The notes under the pieces were generated by a model, which saw only the letters and a list, made by a program, of their open reading frames with translations, did not search any database and was not told where the DNA came from. From positions 1 through 18,018 of the forward strand of contig NZ_CAMLHM010000068.1 in NCBI RefSeq assembly GCF_946479885.1: 18,018 bases of DNA. The letters are read 5' to 3'. The position numbers were made by a program, and so were the translations under genes. Numbering within the stretch: position 1 is the stretch's first letter; every line of letters starts with the position of its first letter. Below, piece by piece: positions 7,318-16,249 of this stretch. The stretch is from an uncultured Devosia sp. (GTDB lineage Bacteria; Pseudomonadota; Alphaproteobacteria; Rhizobiales; Devosiaceae).

Positions 7318-8511
7318 ATGTCGCTTCCCCTCATCGCCCTGTTCCTTGCCGCATTCGCCTTCGGCACCACCGAATTCGTCATTGCCGGCGTCTTGCCGCA
7401 AGTCGCGTCCGGCCTTGAGGTCAGCATTCCGGTCGCCGGCTATCTGGTGTCCGGCTATGCCATCGGCATCGCGCTGGGCGGGCCGCTATTGACCCTGGCG
7501 ACCACCAACCTGGCGCGCCGGACCCTGCTGCTTGGCCTGATTGCCGCCTTCACGCTCGGACAGGTCGCCTGCGCTTTGGCTCCCGGCTTTTCGACCATGC
7601 TGATCCTGCGCATGCTGATCGCCATCGCCCATGGCAGCTTCTTCGGCATCGCCATGGTCGTCGCCGTAGGCCTGGTCGCGCCCGAGCGCCGGGGTTTCGC
7701 CGTCGCCCTCATCCTCTCGGGCCTGACAGTCTCCAATGTCATCGGCGTGCCGCTGGGCGCCGCCATCGGCAACTACCTTGGCTGGCGCGCCACATTCTGG
7801 GCCATGGGAACATTGGGGCTGTTGGCAAGCCTGGCCGTCGCGCTCTGGGTTCCTGGCACCTCCGGAACGGACGGCGCCAGGCCTGCCCTTCGCCGGCAGA
7901 TCAAGGTGCTGGGTCGCCAGCAGGCCTGGACGTCGCTGTTTCTCATGCTGATGCTGATGATCGGCCAGTTCGTGCCCTTCACCTATATCGCCCCGCTGCT
8001 GCAGCAGGTTACCCGCCTCGACGCGGTCTGGATTCCATGGGTGTTGCTGCTCAATGGCGTCGGTTCCACGCTCGGCGTGTTCCTGGGTGGCCGCCTGGCT
8101 GACTGGAAGCTCATGCCCTCCCTGATTGCCATGCTGGCCGTGCAGGTCGTGGTCTTGCTCGCCTTCTACCTGGCCAGTCCCTACCCCGTCCCGATGGTGG
8201 CCGCCGTCTTCGTCTGGGGTGCGATGAACTTCGCCATCGGCACCCCGATCCAGACCCGCATCCTGAGCTGGACCGCCGACGCGCCCGGCCTCGCCTCCTC
8301 ACTCATTCCGTCGGGCTTCAATATCGGCATCGCGTTGGCCGCGTTCCTGGGCGCCACCATGCTCAATGCCGGCCTGGGCTATCGCAGCCTGCCATTGGCC
8401 GGCGCCGTGGCACTGTCGCTGGCCGTAGGCGTCGCGGTATTTTCCTATGCGTGGGAACGCCGTAGCGGCAACACGCCGCCATTGCCGGTCGGAATGGTCG
8501 CGGCGCAGTAA
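7318..8511 (+). CDS. MFS transporter, DHA1 (AraJ/YdhP-like) efflux family
   Basis: This is a 397-residue inner-membrane transporter with about twelve helices. The N-terminal FAFGTTEFVIAGVLPQVA is the hallmark of the DHA1 subgroup that includes AraJ, YdhP and chloramphenicol or arabinose efflux proteins. A motif-C-like segment (GLTVSNVIGVPLGAAIGNYLGWRATFW) lies in helices 5-6. Members export small molecules or drugs by proton antiport; the substrate cannot be read from the sequence. The ATG at 7318 starts directly before the first helix. Upstream Shine-Dalgarno complementarity is modest (GGCGG). It stands alone between the divergent HdeD-type gene and the diguanylate cyclase 98 bp downstream. 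No regulator gene lies beside it. Confidence 0.9.
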   Translation: MSLPLIALFLAAFAFGTTEFVIAGVLPQVASGLEVSIPVAGYLVSGYAIGIALGGPLLTLATTNLARRTLLLGLIAAFTLGQVACALAPGFSTMLILRMLIAIAHGSFFGIAMVVAVGLVAPERRGFAVALILSGLTVSNVIGVPLGAAIGNYLGWRATFWAMGTLGLLASLAVALWVPGTSGTDGARPALRRQIKVLGRQQAWTSLFLMLMLMIGQFVPFTYIAPLLQQVTRLDAVWIPWVLLLNGVGSTLGVFLGGRLADWKLMPSLIAMLAVQVVVLLAFYLASPYPVPMVAAVFVWGAMNFAIGTPIQTRILSWTADAPGLASSLIPSGFNIGIALAAFLGATMLNAGLGYRSLPLAGAVALSLAVGVAVFSYAWERRSGNTPPLPVGMVAAQ

Positions 8512-8609
8512 CCAATTGCACACCAAGCCCGGATACGTGATCGGTCCGGCGTGAGGAACGGCGTAGATTGGTCGCTTGCAGGGCCGTGCGCGGCTCGTCC
8601 GGACCGACA

Positions 8610-9758
8610 ATGCCACTCGACCAACTATCGCTGCTCACCGCCATCGCCTTTTCCTCGGCTGCGCTCACCATTACCCTGTTCGTGGGTTGGCTTGGTGCGC
8701 GCCAGGATACCTATCTGCTGAGCTGGTCAATCGGCCTGCTGCTGGTGGTGGCGGGCGTGGTCCTCTTCGGCATGCTCGCCGAGGGCTACAATCCGGCGCA
8801 GAACTTCGCATCCTTCGCCCTGACGCAGGGCGGCTTCGCCTTCATCTACGCTGGCGCCATCCAGTTCCGCGCCAAGCCGCTGCCAATGCTGGCCGTCGCT
8901 GTCATAGGGCTGGGCCTGATCGGCTTGACCGGCGTGCCCTTCCTCGCCGGCCTTTCGGGCCTCGGCACCATATTTGCCAATCTGGGCATGGCCCTGATGA
9001 TGGCGCTCTCAGCCCATGAATATTGGCAAGGCCGCAGCGAGTCGCGGCGCCCCATGGTGTCCAATGCCGCCCTCTACGCGATTTCGGCCGTGTCCTTCGT
9101 GCTCTGCGCGGGCGTATTGATTTCCGAGCAACGCTGGGTGCTGACCGCACAGCCCAGAAATTGGGCCGAGGACATCAACTCCATCGTACTCATTGTCGGC
9201 ATTACCGGCATCGGCGCGGTCTCGCTGACGCTCAATCAATCGCGCTGGGCCCGCCATCACCGCCGCGAGGCCATGACCGACGCCCTGACGGGCCTCCTCA
9301 ACCGGCGCGCCCTGTTCGGTGCCATGGACGCGCCCCTGGGCCCCGGCGCCGCCGTCATCATGTTCGATCTCGATCACTTCAAGTCGATCAACGACCAATT
9401 GGGCCATGCCACGGGCGACGTGGTGCTCGAGGGCTTTGCCACGCTGATGAAGGCCGAAATCCGCCGCGACGACATTGCCGCCAGGCTCGGTGGCGAGGAA
9501 TTTTGCCTGGTGCTGCGCGACCTCAGCAAGCGCTCGGCAGCCGGTGTCGCCGAACGTATACGCGCCAGCTTCGAAGCCTCTCGCTTCGCCACCGACCGCG
9601 GGATCGCCGAAACCACGCTCAGCGCCGGCGTGGCCATCAGCGGCATCGATGGCGAGCCATTCGAGGTCGTGCTCAAGCGCGCCGACGATGCGCTCTACGC
9701 CGCCAAGGCGGCCGGGCGCAATCGCGTACACGCGCCCGCGCCCCGCCTTGTGGCCTAG
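8610..9758 (+). CDS. Membrane-bound diguanylate cyclase (GGDEF domain)
   Basis: This is a 382-residue protein that should make cyclic di-GMP. The N-terminal 210 residues form about seven hydrophobic helices with no sensor domain I recognise. The GGDEF domain follows (TDALTGLLNRRALF, then FDLDHFKSINDQLGHATGD). The active-site loop is the intact GGEEF at 294-298. An RxxD inhibitory site (RRDD, 285-288) sits exactly five residues upstream, so product feedback inhibition is expected. No EAL domain is present. The ATG at 8610 begins the hydrophobic region; an in-frame TTG at 8568 would add 14 residues but is less likely. Its stop shares CTAG with the convergent YqeY gene. The neighbouring Tad genes hint at a link to attachment, but this is inference. 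Confidence 0.92.
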   Translation: MPLDQLSLLTAIAFSSAALTITLFVGWLGARQDTYLLSWSIGLLLVVAGVVLFGMLAEGYNPAQNFASFALTQGGFAFIYAGAIQFRAKPLPMLAVAVIGLGLIGLTGVPFLAGLSGLGTIFANLGMALMMALSAHEYWQGRSESRRPMVSNAALYAISAVSFVLCAGVLISEQRWVLTAQPRNWAEDINSIVLIVGITGIGAVSLTLNQSRWARHHRREAMTDALTGLLNRRALFGAMDAPLGPGAAVIMFDLDHFKSINDQLGHATGDVVLEGFATLMKAEIRRDDIAARLGGEEFCLVLRDLSKRSAAGVAERIRASFEASRFATDRGIAETTLSAGVAISGIDGEPFEVVLKRADDALYAAKAAGRNRVHAPAPRLVA

Positions 9759-10207
9759 GCGCTGAGCGCCGCGCGCACCTTGCCGCTCGCCTTGCCGAAA
9801 TCGATCCGGCCCGGATAGTCCGCCTTGAGCTGGGCGATCACCTTGCCCATGTCCTTGGCACCCTCGGCGCCGGTGGCGACGATGGCGGCGCGGATGGCCG
9901 CCTCGACTTCTTCCTCGCTCAACCCCTTGGGCAGAAACTCGTTGAGGATGTCGATTTCTTCCTTCTCGACGGTCGCAAGGTCGGCGCGGCCGGCCTGCGC
10001 ATAGATGGCAAAGCTCTCCTCGCGCTGCTTGACCATCTTCTGCACGATGGCGAGGATTTCCTCATTGGTGGCCGGTCCGCGATTCTCGGTGCGGATCGCA
10101 ATGTCCTTGTCCTTGATCGCCGCGGTGATGGCCCGGAGCGTCGCGGTGCGCCGCTGATCACGGGCCTTGAGGGCGGTCTTGAGGCCTTCGCTGAACTGTT
10201 CGCGCAT
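9755..10207 (-). CDS. GatB/YqeY domain protein
   Basis: This is a 150-residue protein matching the YqeY family along its full length (LKTALKARDQRRTATLRAITAAIKDKDI, then EEEILAIVQKMVKQREESFAIYAQAGRADL-like segments, and the IDILNEFLPKGLSEEE block). The domain resembles the tail of the GatB subunit of the tRNA-dependent amidotransferase, which binds tRNA, but free-standing YqeY proteins have no firmly proven role. The ATG at 10207 gives the usual family length and has GAGG about ten bases upstream; the upstream in-frame codons are out of family. It diverges from carA. In many Proteobacteria a yqeY gene sits beside dnaG, whereas here seven genes separate them. Its TAG stop overlaps the cyclase stop. 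Confidence 0.92.
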   Translation of the reverse strand: MREQFSEGLKTALKARDQRRTATLRAITAAIKDKDIAIRTENRGPATNEEILAIVQKMVKQREESFAIYAQAGRADLATVEKEEIDILNEFLPKGLSEEEVEAAIRAAIVATGAEGAKDMGKVIAQLKADYPGRIDFGKASGKVRAALSA

Positions 10208-10273
10208 GGGTTTTGGTCCTCTTGCTATGCGTTTTGTTGGCCCCATATAGGCACAATAAGCCGTGCGCGCCAC

Positions 10274-10302
10274 TTGCGCTGCGCCGCCCGGCCTTCTAAT
10301 AC
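10274..10302 (+). promoter_or_regulatory. Predicted sigma-70-type promoter of carA
   Basis: TTGCGC (-35, 10274-10279) and TAATAC (-10, 10297-10302) are separated by exactly 17 bp. This leaves a leader of about 93 bases before the carA GTG. The 194-bp yqeY-carA gap holds no other clear signal. I saw no RutR- or ArgR-like operator in it. Confidence 0.4.
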
Positions 10303-10401
10303 GAGGCCTCAACCGACATATCGCGAGCCCGCCCGGAAAAGTTGCAAGACTTGGCCGGTTCCAGCGCGCGACCATCTGAAACAAAACCTTGGAGGCCCAC
10401 C

Positions 10402-11603
<1,202 letters not shown>

Positions 11604-11607
<4 letters not shown>

Positions 11608-12116
11608 CGCCACTTCTCCAGCACCGGACCACCCTGCCCGCCGACCGGATCGGTCTTGGGCAGGGCGAGCTTGGCAATGCGGAGATCGGCATCGGGGCGG
11701 TCTGCGGGCTCGCCGCGCAAAATGTCCCAGCGTTGGCCTGGCGGATAGGCACCCACGACCAGGAAGTCCCCGTTCGCGGCCAAGCGGCGATGCGTCGTTC
11801 CCGCGGGCAGCAACAGCACGTCGCCGGCGCTGACGGTGAATTCGCGGCCATCCGGTCCGCCCAGTTGCAGGGTAGCCGTACCGCCGGCGATGCCCAGGCA
11901 TTCATGCGCGGTCGAATGATAGTGATGGTAGCCGTAGACCCCTGACCGCCACTGGCTGGGCCAGCCATTGCTGTCGAACAAGGCCTCCATGGCTTCCGCC
12001 GTTGCCTCGCCCGCCGCCACGGCCTGCCGATAGATCACCACCGGCAGCGCGGAATTGGGAAAGCGCCCATCATCGGCGAAGTACTCGAAACTGATGCCAC
12101 TCAAATTGCCGATCAT
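11604..12116 (-). CDS. Cupin domain protein, YjlB-like
   Basis: This is a 170-residue single-cupin protein resembling YjlB of Bacillus. The metal-binding pattern is visible in GYHHYHSTAHECLG and the second cupin motif in GDVLLLPAGTTHRRL. The family-typical tail VVGAYPPGQRWDILRGEPADRPD follows. Likely metal ligands are the two or three histidines of HHYHSTAHE and the histidine of TTHRRL. The reaction is not known for this family. The ATG at 12116 has GGGAG at a good distance and gives the family length; upstream in-frame codons are non-conserved. It lies 46 bp after the inactive metallopeptidase on the same strand, so the three minus-strand genes may share a transcript. Its stop overlaps that of carA. 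Confidence 0.87.
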
Positions 12117-12162
12117 AACCCGCTCCCGTGCTGTGGGGACAACGCGGCATGTCAGCAGGCGT

Positions 12163-12948
12163 TCAGATCGGAGGCCCGATCTTTTCGTCACGGCAGCTAC
12201 CCGCTGCGGGTATGGCATAGCCCAGATCAAAGCCGCGCTGGCGATAGGCCGGGCTGGGCGGGGTCAACGCGCGCGGTATGGCTGCGCGCGAGGGCATCTG
12301 CGACACATCGCTCCCGGTATTGGTGGAGTCGATCGCCCGGACCATCTGCGGGTCGTGCAACAGCTCTTCGAGGCCGGCCCACTTGGTCCAGGCGCCAGCA
12401 TAGCAAGCCGCGCGCGCACCAAGCTGCTGCTCGCGGCTGGCGCGCTCGGCGTCGGCAAGGCTGTCCAGCGTGTTGAACTGGTCCAGCGCCGCCAGCACGT
12501 GGTGACCATAGGCCAGCCCGATCAGGTAGCCCTCGGCCTTGTGCCCCTGTTCGGGATAGGCCGTGACCAGGTCCTGGTAGGCCGCCATGTCGACATAGAC
12601 GGTGCTATCATCGGGGCAATAAAAGGTCGCGACGGCCGAGCCGGCCATGCCACAGCCGAGCTCGCGGCTCGACGGCACCATCTTGAGGGTGACCGGCGGG
12701 TAATAGACCGCTGCGCTGCGGAAGGCGCGTTCCCAGAAGCCGTTGGCCTCCCGTTCCACCGCCCCCACCAGATCCTCGGGCTTGCCCTCGCCCTTGGCGA
12801 TGGCGTCGAGCGCCGTCAGCGTCGTATGCGGCAGCGGCTGGGCCACCTGCCCGGTGAGCACCGTCACCGGGTTGATGCCGAAGATCATCACCACCACCAC
12901 GCCAAGCGCGATCGCACCGGAAAAGCCGAAGCGCCGCACATGCGGCAT
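12163..12948 (-). CDS. Inactive paralog of neutral zinc metallopeptidase (YpfJ family pseudoenzyme)
   Basis: This 261-residue protein is clearly related to the adjacent metallopeptidase. Shared landmarks include an N-terminal membrane helix, a GxNPVxxLTG segment, the FYCPDDSTVYVDMAAYQDL block and the ACYAGAWTKWAG block. The zinc site is destroyed. Where the sister has HEVGHH, this protein has LAYGHH, so the first ligand histidine and the catalytic glutamate are gone. Where the sister has VELQAD, it reads LGARAA, losing the third ligand. The paired cysteines remain. The reading frame is long and uninterrupted, so it looks like a maintained pseudoenzyme rather than a decayed gene. The ATG at 12948 has GAAGG four bases upstream; an in-frame GTG at 12972 is an alternative. 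Confidence 0.85.
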   Translation of the reverse strand: MPHVRRFGFSGAIALGVVVVMIFGINPVTVLTGQVAQPLPHTTLTALDAIAKGEGKPEDLVGAVEREANGFWERAFRSAAVYYPPVTLKMVPSSRELGCGMAGSAVATFYCPDDSTVYVDMAAYQDLVTAYPEQGHKAEGYLIGLAYGHHVLAALDQFNTLDSLADAERASREQQLGARAACYAGAWTKWAGLEELLHDPQMVRAIDSTNTGSDVSQMPSRAAIPRALTPPSPAYRQRGFDLGYAIPAAGSCRDEKIGPPI

Positions 12949-12995
12949 CACGCCTTCAGGAATACCCAACACTGTGTTTTCCGTCGATTGTATCG

Positions 12996-13928
12996 TTACA
13001 CGTTGCCCGAGAACGTATCACAATCGGACGGATTGCCAGAGCGATAACCGCGTTCGAACCAGTTTTTTCGTTGCGCCGATGTGCCATGGTTGAACGTCTT
13101 GGGAACGGCAAATCCCTGCATGCGCTTCTGCAGCGTATCATCGCCGATCTGGTTGGCGGCGTTGAGCGCCTCTTCCACGTCGCCATTGTCGAGCAGGTCT
13201 TCCTGCCCGGCATAATTGGCCCAGACACCGGCATAGCAATCGGCCTGCAGCTCGACGCGCACCGAATAGGCATTGGCCTCTTCCTGGCTCATCGACTGGC
13301 GGCGCTGGTTGAACTCGGGCAGCACGCCGGTAATGTTCTGGATGTGGTGGCCGACCTCGTGCGCCAGCACATAGGCCTGGGCGAAATCGCCCGGCGCGCC
13401 GAACTGCTCGCGCAACTGGTCGTAGAAGCTGAGGTCGATATAGACCTTCTCGTCACCCGGGCAATAGAACGGCCCGGTGCTCGAATCGGCGGTGCCGCAG
13501 GCGGTATCCACCTGGTTGCTGAACAGCACCACCTTGGGCGCGGGATAGGTCTCGCCCGAGGCCTTGAACACCCCGGTCCACAGATCCTCGGTCTCCTTGA
13601 CCACGACGCCGACGAAATCGCGCAATTCGGCCTGCTCGCCCGACGTGGGCAACTGGCTCGACGAGCTGGCCGTCGAGCCGCCGCTGCTGGAGTCGCCGGT
13701 GAGGATATCGATCGGATTTGTGCCGGTAACCGCCCAGATGATGCCCAGCACCACGACGATGCCGATGACGCTACCGATGCCGCCGCGCGAGCCGCCACCG
13801 CCGGTGGGCAGGCGAATGCCGCCACCGCCGCGTCCGAACGGGCTGCCACCCAGGCCACCGCCCATCCCGCCGCCCTGGCTGCGACGGTCCTCGATGTTCG
13901 AACTCTGCTGCCTGCCGCGCCATTTCAT
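12996..13928 (-). CDS. Neutral zinc metallopeptidase (YpfJ family)
   Basis: This is a 310-residue membrane-anchored protease candidate. The N-terminus is rich in glycine (about residues 18-48) and is followed by one membrane helix (about 50-68) and a serine-rich linker. The catalytic domain has the zinc motif HEVGHH within YVLAHEVGHHIQNI and the third ligand in VELQADCYAG. FYCPGDEKVYIDLSFY and the flanking cysteines are also family marks. YpfJ-type proteins are widespread and annotated as putative peptidases without a well-defined substrate. The ATG at 13928 has GGAG nine bases upstream. The inactive paralog follows after 23-47 bp on the same strand, and the cupin after that, suggesting one operon. 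Confidence 0.93.
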   Translation of the reverse strand: MKWRGRQQSSNIEDRRSQGGGMGGGLGGSPFGRGGGGIRLPTGGGGSRGGIGSVIGIVVVLGIIWAVTGTNPIDILTGDSSSGGSTASSSSQLPTSGEQAELRDFVGVVVKETEDLWTGVFKASGETYPAPKVVLFSNQVDTACGTADSSTGPFYCPGDEKVYIDLSFYDQLREQFGAPGDFAQAYVLAHEVGHHIQNITGVLPEFNQRRQSMSQEEANAYSVRVELQADCYAGVWANYAGQEDLLDNGDVEEALNAANQIGDDTLQKRMQGFAVPKTFNHGTSAQRKNWFERGYRSGNPSDCDTFSGNV

Positions 13929-14043
13929 GGTGGTGTTCTCCGAATTATCCTCAGCCTAGCAACAAGCCGGATTCATGCAATCGGTTCCTGCGCGCATGTG
14001 CGAGCGCGGTTATCTTCGGGCCCGCAAAGCCCCGCTGTCACAA

Positions 14044-14061
14044 TTTGACCGCTCGGTCAAA
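14044..14061. promoter_or_regulatory. 18-bp perfect inverted repeat, RutR/TetR-type operator candidate, upstream of cpdB
   Basis: TTTGACCGCTCGGTCAAA has two perfect 8-bp arms around CT. It differs from the E. coli RutR consensus TTGACCANNTGGTCAA at one symmetric position per half and has the general shape of TetR-family operators. It lies 162 bp before the cpdB ATG and overlaps a likely -35 element. No TetR-family gene is present in the window, so the regulator would be encoded elsewhere. Confidence 0.6.
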
Positions 14062-14073
14062 ATTCCATAGCCT
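14045..14073 (+). promoter_or_regulatory. Possible cpdB promoter overlapping the operator
   Basis: TTGACC (-35, 14045-14050) is five of six to consensus. A 17-bp spacer leads to TAGCCT (14068-14073), a poor -10 hexamer. The inverted repeat covers the -35 and much of the spacer, which would suit repression. The assignment is tentative because of the weak -10. Confidence 0.3.
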
Positions 14074-14223
14074 CCGCTCGCCGCCGTCATCCCAGCGTCA
14101 CCTGCGGGCGGCAAGAGCATGCACGCTCCGCCGGAGCGACACGCCGGACCGATGAGTCCACCATCCGGGAGCGCGGCGCCCCCGGGACCTGTTCAGCCAC
14201 TGGACACTTCAGGGAGACAACAC

Positions 14224-16200
14224 ATGAATTTCCTGCCTAAGATTTCTCGACGCACATTCCTCGCGGGCTCCGCGAGCGTGGGAGCCATGGCCGCAATGCA
14301 CCCCTTCGCCGCCCTGGCCCAGGCCAACCAGGCACATCTGCGCATCATGGAAACCACCGACCTGCACGTCGCCGTGTTCCCCTATGACTATTATGCCGAT
14401 GCGCCAAACGAGACGATGGGCCTGGCCCGCACGGCCTCGATCATCGAGGGTATCCGCGCGGAAGCCGGCAATTCCATGCTGGTCGACAATGGCGACATCA
14501 TCCAGGGCAACCCGATGGGCGACTACATCGCCTATGAGAAGGGCCTCGAGGACAATGTGCACCCGATCATCGCAGCGATGAACACGCTTGGCTATGAAGC
14601 TGCGACCCTGGGCAACCACGAATTCAACTATGGCCTCGAATATCTCGACACGGCCTTGTCGGGCGCCAATTTCCCCTTCGTCTCGGCCAACCTGGTCAAG
14701 GGCGAGCTGGCCGCCGACCCGCTCAGCGACGAGACCTACATCCAGCCCTACCTGATCGTCGAAAAGGAACTGACGGACGGCTCGGGCGCCACCAAGACCA
14801 TCAAGATCGGCCTCATCGGCTTCCTGCCACCACAGATCATGACCTGGGACGCGACCCACCTCACCGGCAAGGTGAACACGCGCGACATCGTCGAGACCGC
14901 GACCGCATACGTGCCCAAGATGAAGGAAGAAGGCGCCGACATCATCGTCGCGCTCTCCCATTCCGGCATTGCCGCCGATCAGGTGACCGGCGCCGAGAAC
15001 GCCTCGCTGCAACTGGCTGCCGTCGAAGGTATCGACGTGGTCCTGACCGGCCACCAACACCTGGTTTTCCCCGGTCCGGACTATGAAGGCGTCGAAGGCG
15101 CCGACATCGCGGCCGGCACGCTGGCCGGCAAGCCTGCCGTCATGGCCGGCTTCTGGGGCTCGCATATGGGCCTGATCGACCTGCTGCTCGAGCAGGATGC
15201 CGCGGGCAAGTGGACCGTGGTGTCGCACACGTCCGAAGCCCGCCCGATTTTCGAACGCGTCGACGGCAAGGTGAACCCGCTGGTCGAGAGCGAGGCCGAA
15301 GTGACCGAGGCCGCCCAGACCGAGCACGACGAGACGCTCGAATATGTGCGCCGCGCCGTGGGCGAGACATCCGCGCCGCTCCATTCCTATTTCGCGCTCG
15401 TCGCCGACGATCCGTCGGTGCAGATCGTGAGCCAGGCCCAGACCTGGTACGTGGCGCAAATGCTTGATGGCACCGAGTGGGAAAGCCTGCCTCTGCTGTC
15501 GGCGGCAGCCCCCTTCAAGGCCGGTGGCCGCGGTGGTCCGGAATACTATACCGACGTGCCTGTCGGCCCGGTGGCGATCAAGAACGTCGCCGACCTTTAC
15601 CTCTATCCCAACACCATCCAGGCGCTGGTGGTCACCGGCGCCGAGGTCAAGGACTGGCTGGAGCGCTCGGCCGGCATCTTCAACCAGATCGAAAAGGGCG
15701 CCAAGGATGCGGACCTGATCAACCCGGACTTCCCGTCCTACAATTTCGACATCATTGACGGCGTGACCTACAAGATCGACCTCACCCAACCGTCGAAATA
15801 TTCGAGCGACGGCAAGGAAGTGACCAACCCGGACGCCAACCGCATCGTCGACCTGCAGTTTGACGGTGCACCGATCGACCCGGAAGCCAAGTTCGTCATC
15901 GCCTCCAACAACTATCGCGCCGGCGGCGGCGGCTCGTTCCCGGGCACGGGTGCCGACCATATCGTCTTCAAGGGTCCCGATACCAATCGCGACCTGATCG
16001 TGCGGTTCATCGTCGAAAACGGCACGATCAACCCCAAGGCCGACAGCAACTGGTCGCTCGCCCCCATCGGCGACACTACGGTGCTGTTTGCCACCGGGCC
16101 CAAGGCGGCAGAACATCTGGCCGACGTGACGGCCGTCAAGATCGAGGCGACCGGCGAGACCAATGCCGACGGCTTCGGGCTCTATCGCATCACGCTCTAG
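14224..16200 (+). CDS. cpdB: 2',3'-cyclic-nucleotide 2'-phosphodiesterase / 3'-nucleotidase, Tat-exported
   Basis: CpdB opens 2',3'-cyclic nucleotides and then removes the 3'-phosphate, yielding nucleoside and phosphate in the periplasm. The 658-residue protein starts with a twin-arginine signal (SRRTFLAG, residues 8-15, then a hydrophobic run ending in ALA). The metallophosphatase domain shows D46/H48 (TDLH), D88-D91 (DNGD), GNHE at 130-133, H246 (SHSG) and H277/H279 (TGHQH). The C-terminal 5'-nucleotidase domain includes [15 protein letters not shown]. The ATG at 14224 has AGGGAG upstream and gives a complete signal peptide. A terminator-like hairpin follows the stop, and then comes RNase T2, which produces its substrates. 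Confidence 0.95.
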   Translation: MNFLPKISRRTFLAGSASVGAMAAMHPFAALAQANQAHLRIMETTDLHVAVFPYDYYADAPNETMGLARTASIIEGIRAEAGNSMLVDNGDIIQGNPMGDYIAYEKGLEDNVHPIIAAMNTLGYEAATLGNHEFNYGLEYLDTALSGANFPFVSANLVKGELAADPLSDETYIQPYLIVEKELTDGSGATKTIKIGLIGFLPPQIMTWDATHLTGKVNTRDIVETATAYVPKMKEEGADIIVALSHSGIAADQVTGAENASLQLAAVEGIDVVLTGHQHLVFPGPDYEGVEGADIAAGTLAGKPAVMAGFWGSHMGLIDLLLEQDAAGKWTVVSHTSEARPIFERVDGKVNPLVESEAEVTEAAQTEHDETLEYVRRAVGETSAPLHSYFALVADDPSVQIVSQAQTWYVAQMLDGTEWESLPLLSAAAPFKAGGRGGPEYYTDVPVGPVAIKNVADLYLYPNTIQALVVTGAEVKDWLERSAGIFNQIEKGAKDADLINPDFPSYNFDIIDGVTYKIDLTQPSKYSSDGKEVTNPDANRIVDLQFDGAPIDPEAKFVIASNNYRAGGGGSFPGTGADHIVFKGPDTNRDLIVRFIVENGTINPKADSNWSLAPIGDTTVLFATGPKAAEHLADVTAVKIEATGETNADGFGLYRITL

Positions 16201-16207
16201 ACCTGCC

Positions 16208-16236
16208 GGGGCGGCCCATGGGTCGCCCCGCTCTTT
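16208..16236 (+). terminator. Hairpin after cpdB, possible intrinsic terminator
   Basis: A 22-base near-perfect palindrome (16208-16229; GGGGCGGCCC with its partner GGGTCGCCCC, one G-T pair) can form a nine-pair stem with a CATG loop. It is followed by GCTCTTT, an imperfect T-tract. It sits eight bases after the cpdB stop and 21 before the RNase T2 start. It may reduce rather than block read-through into the RNase gene, or protect the cpdB mRNA end. Confidence 0.5.
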
Positions 16237-16249
16237 CGAAGGGACCACC

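Larger units (their letters stand above)
13929..14223. other. 295-bp divergent control region (metallopeptidase / cpdB)
   Basis: This is the longest gap in the window. It contains a perfect 18-bp operator-like inverted repeat (14044-14061) with a plausible promoter. It also has a perfect 7-bp-arm inverted repeat at 14124-14138 (CGCTCCG, one base, CGGAGCG) in the presumed cpdB leader, and GC-rich sequence up to the ribosome site. No coding sequence is supported: the in-frame upstream ATG at 14119 would place unrelated residues before the Tat signal. No Pho box was found. Confidence 0.6.

Noticed and set aside
14031..14050. CTGTCAC as half of a Pho box ahead of cpdB
   Set aside because: The second CTGTCAT-like repeat expected 11 bp later is absent; the TTGACC sequence there belongs to the inverted repeat.
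14149..14159. CCGATGAGTCC, resembling the hammerhead ribozyme core
   Set aside because: The second conserved core (GAAA following a stem) and the cleavage-site helix are absent nearby, so the match is a short coincidence.
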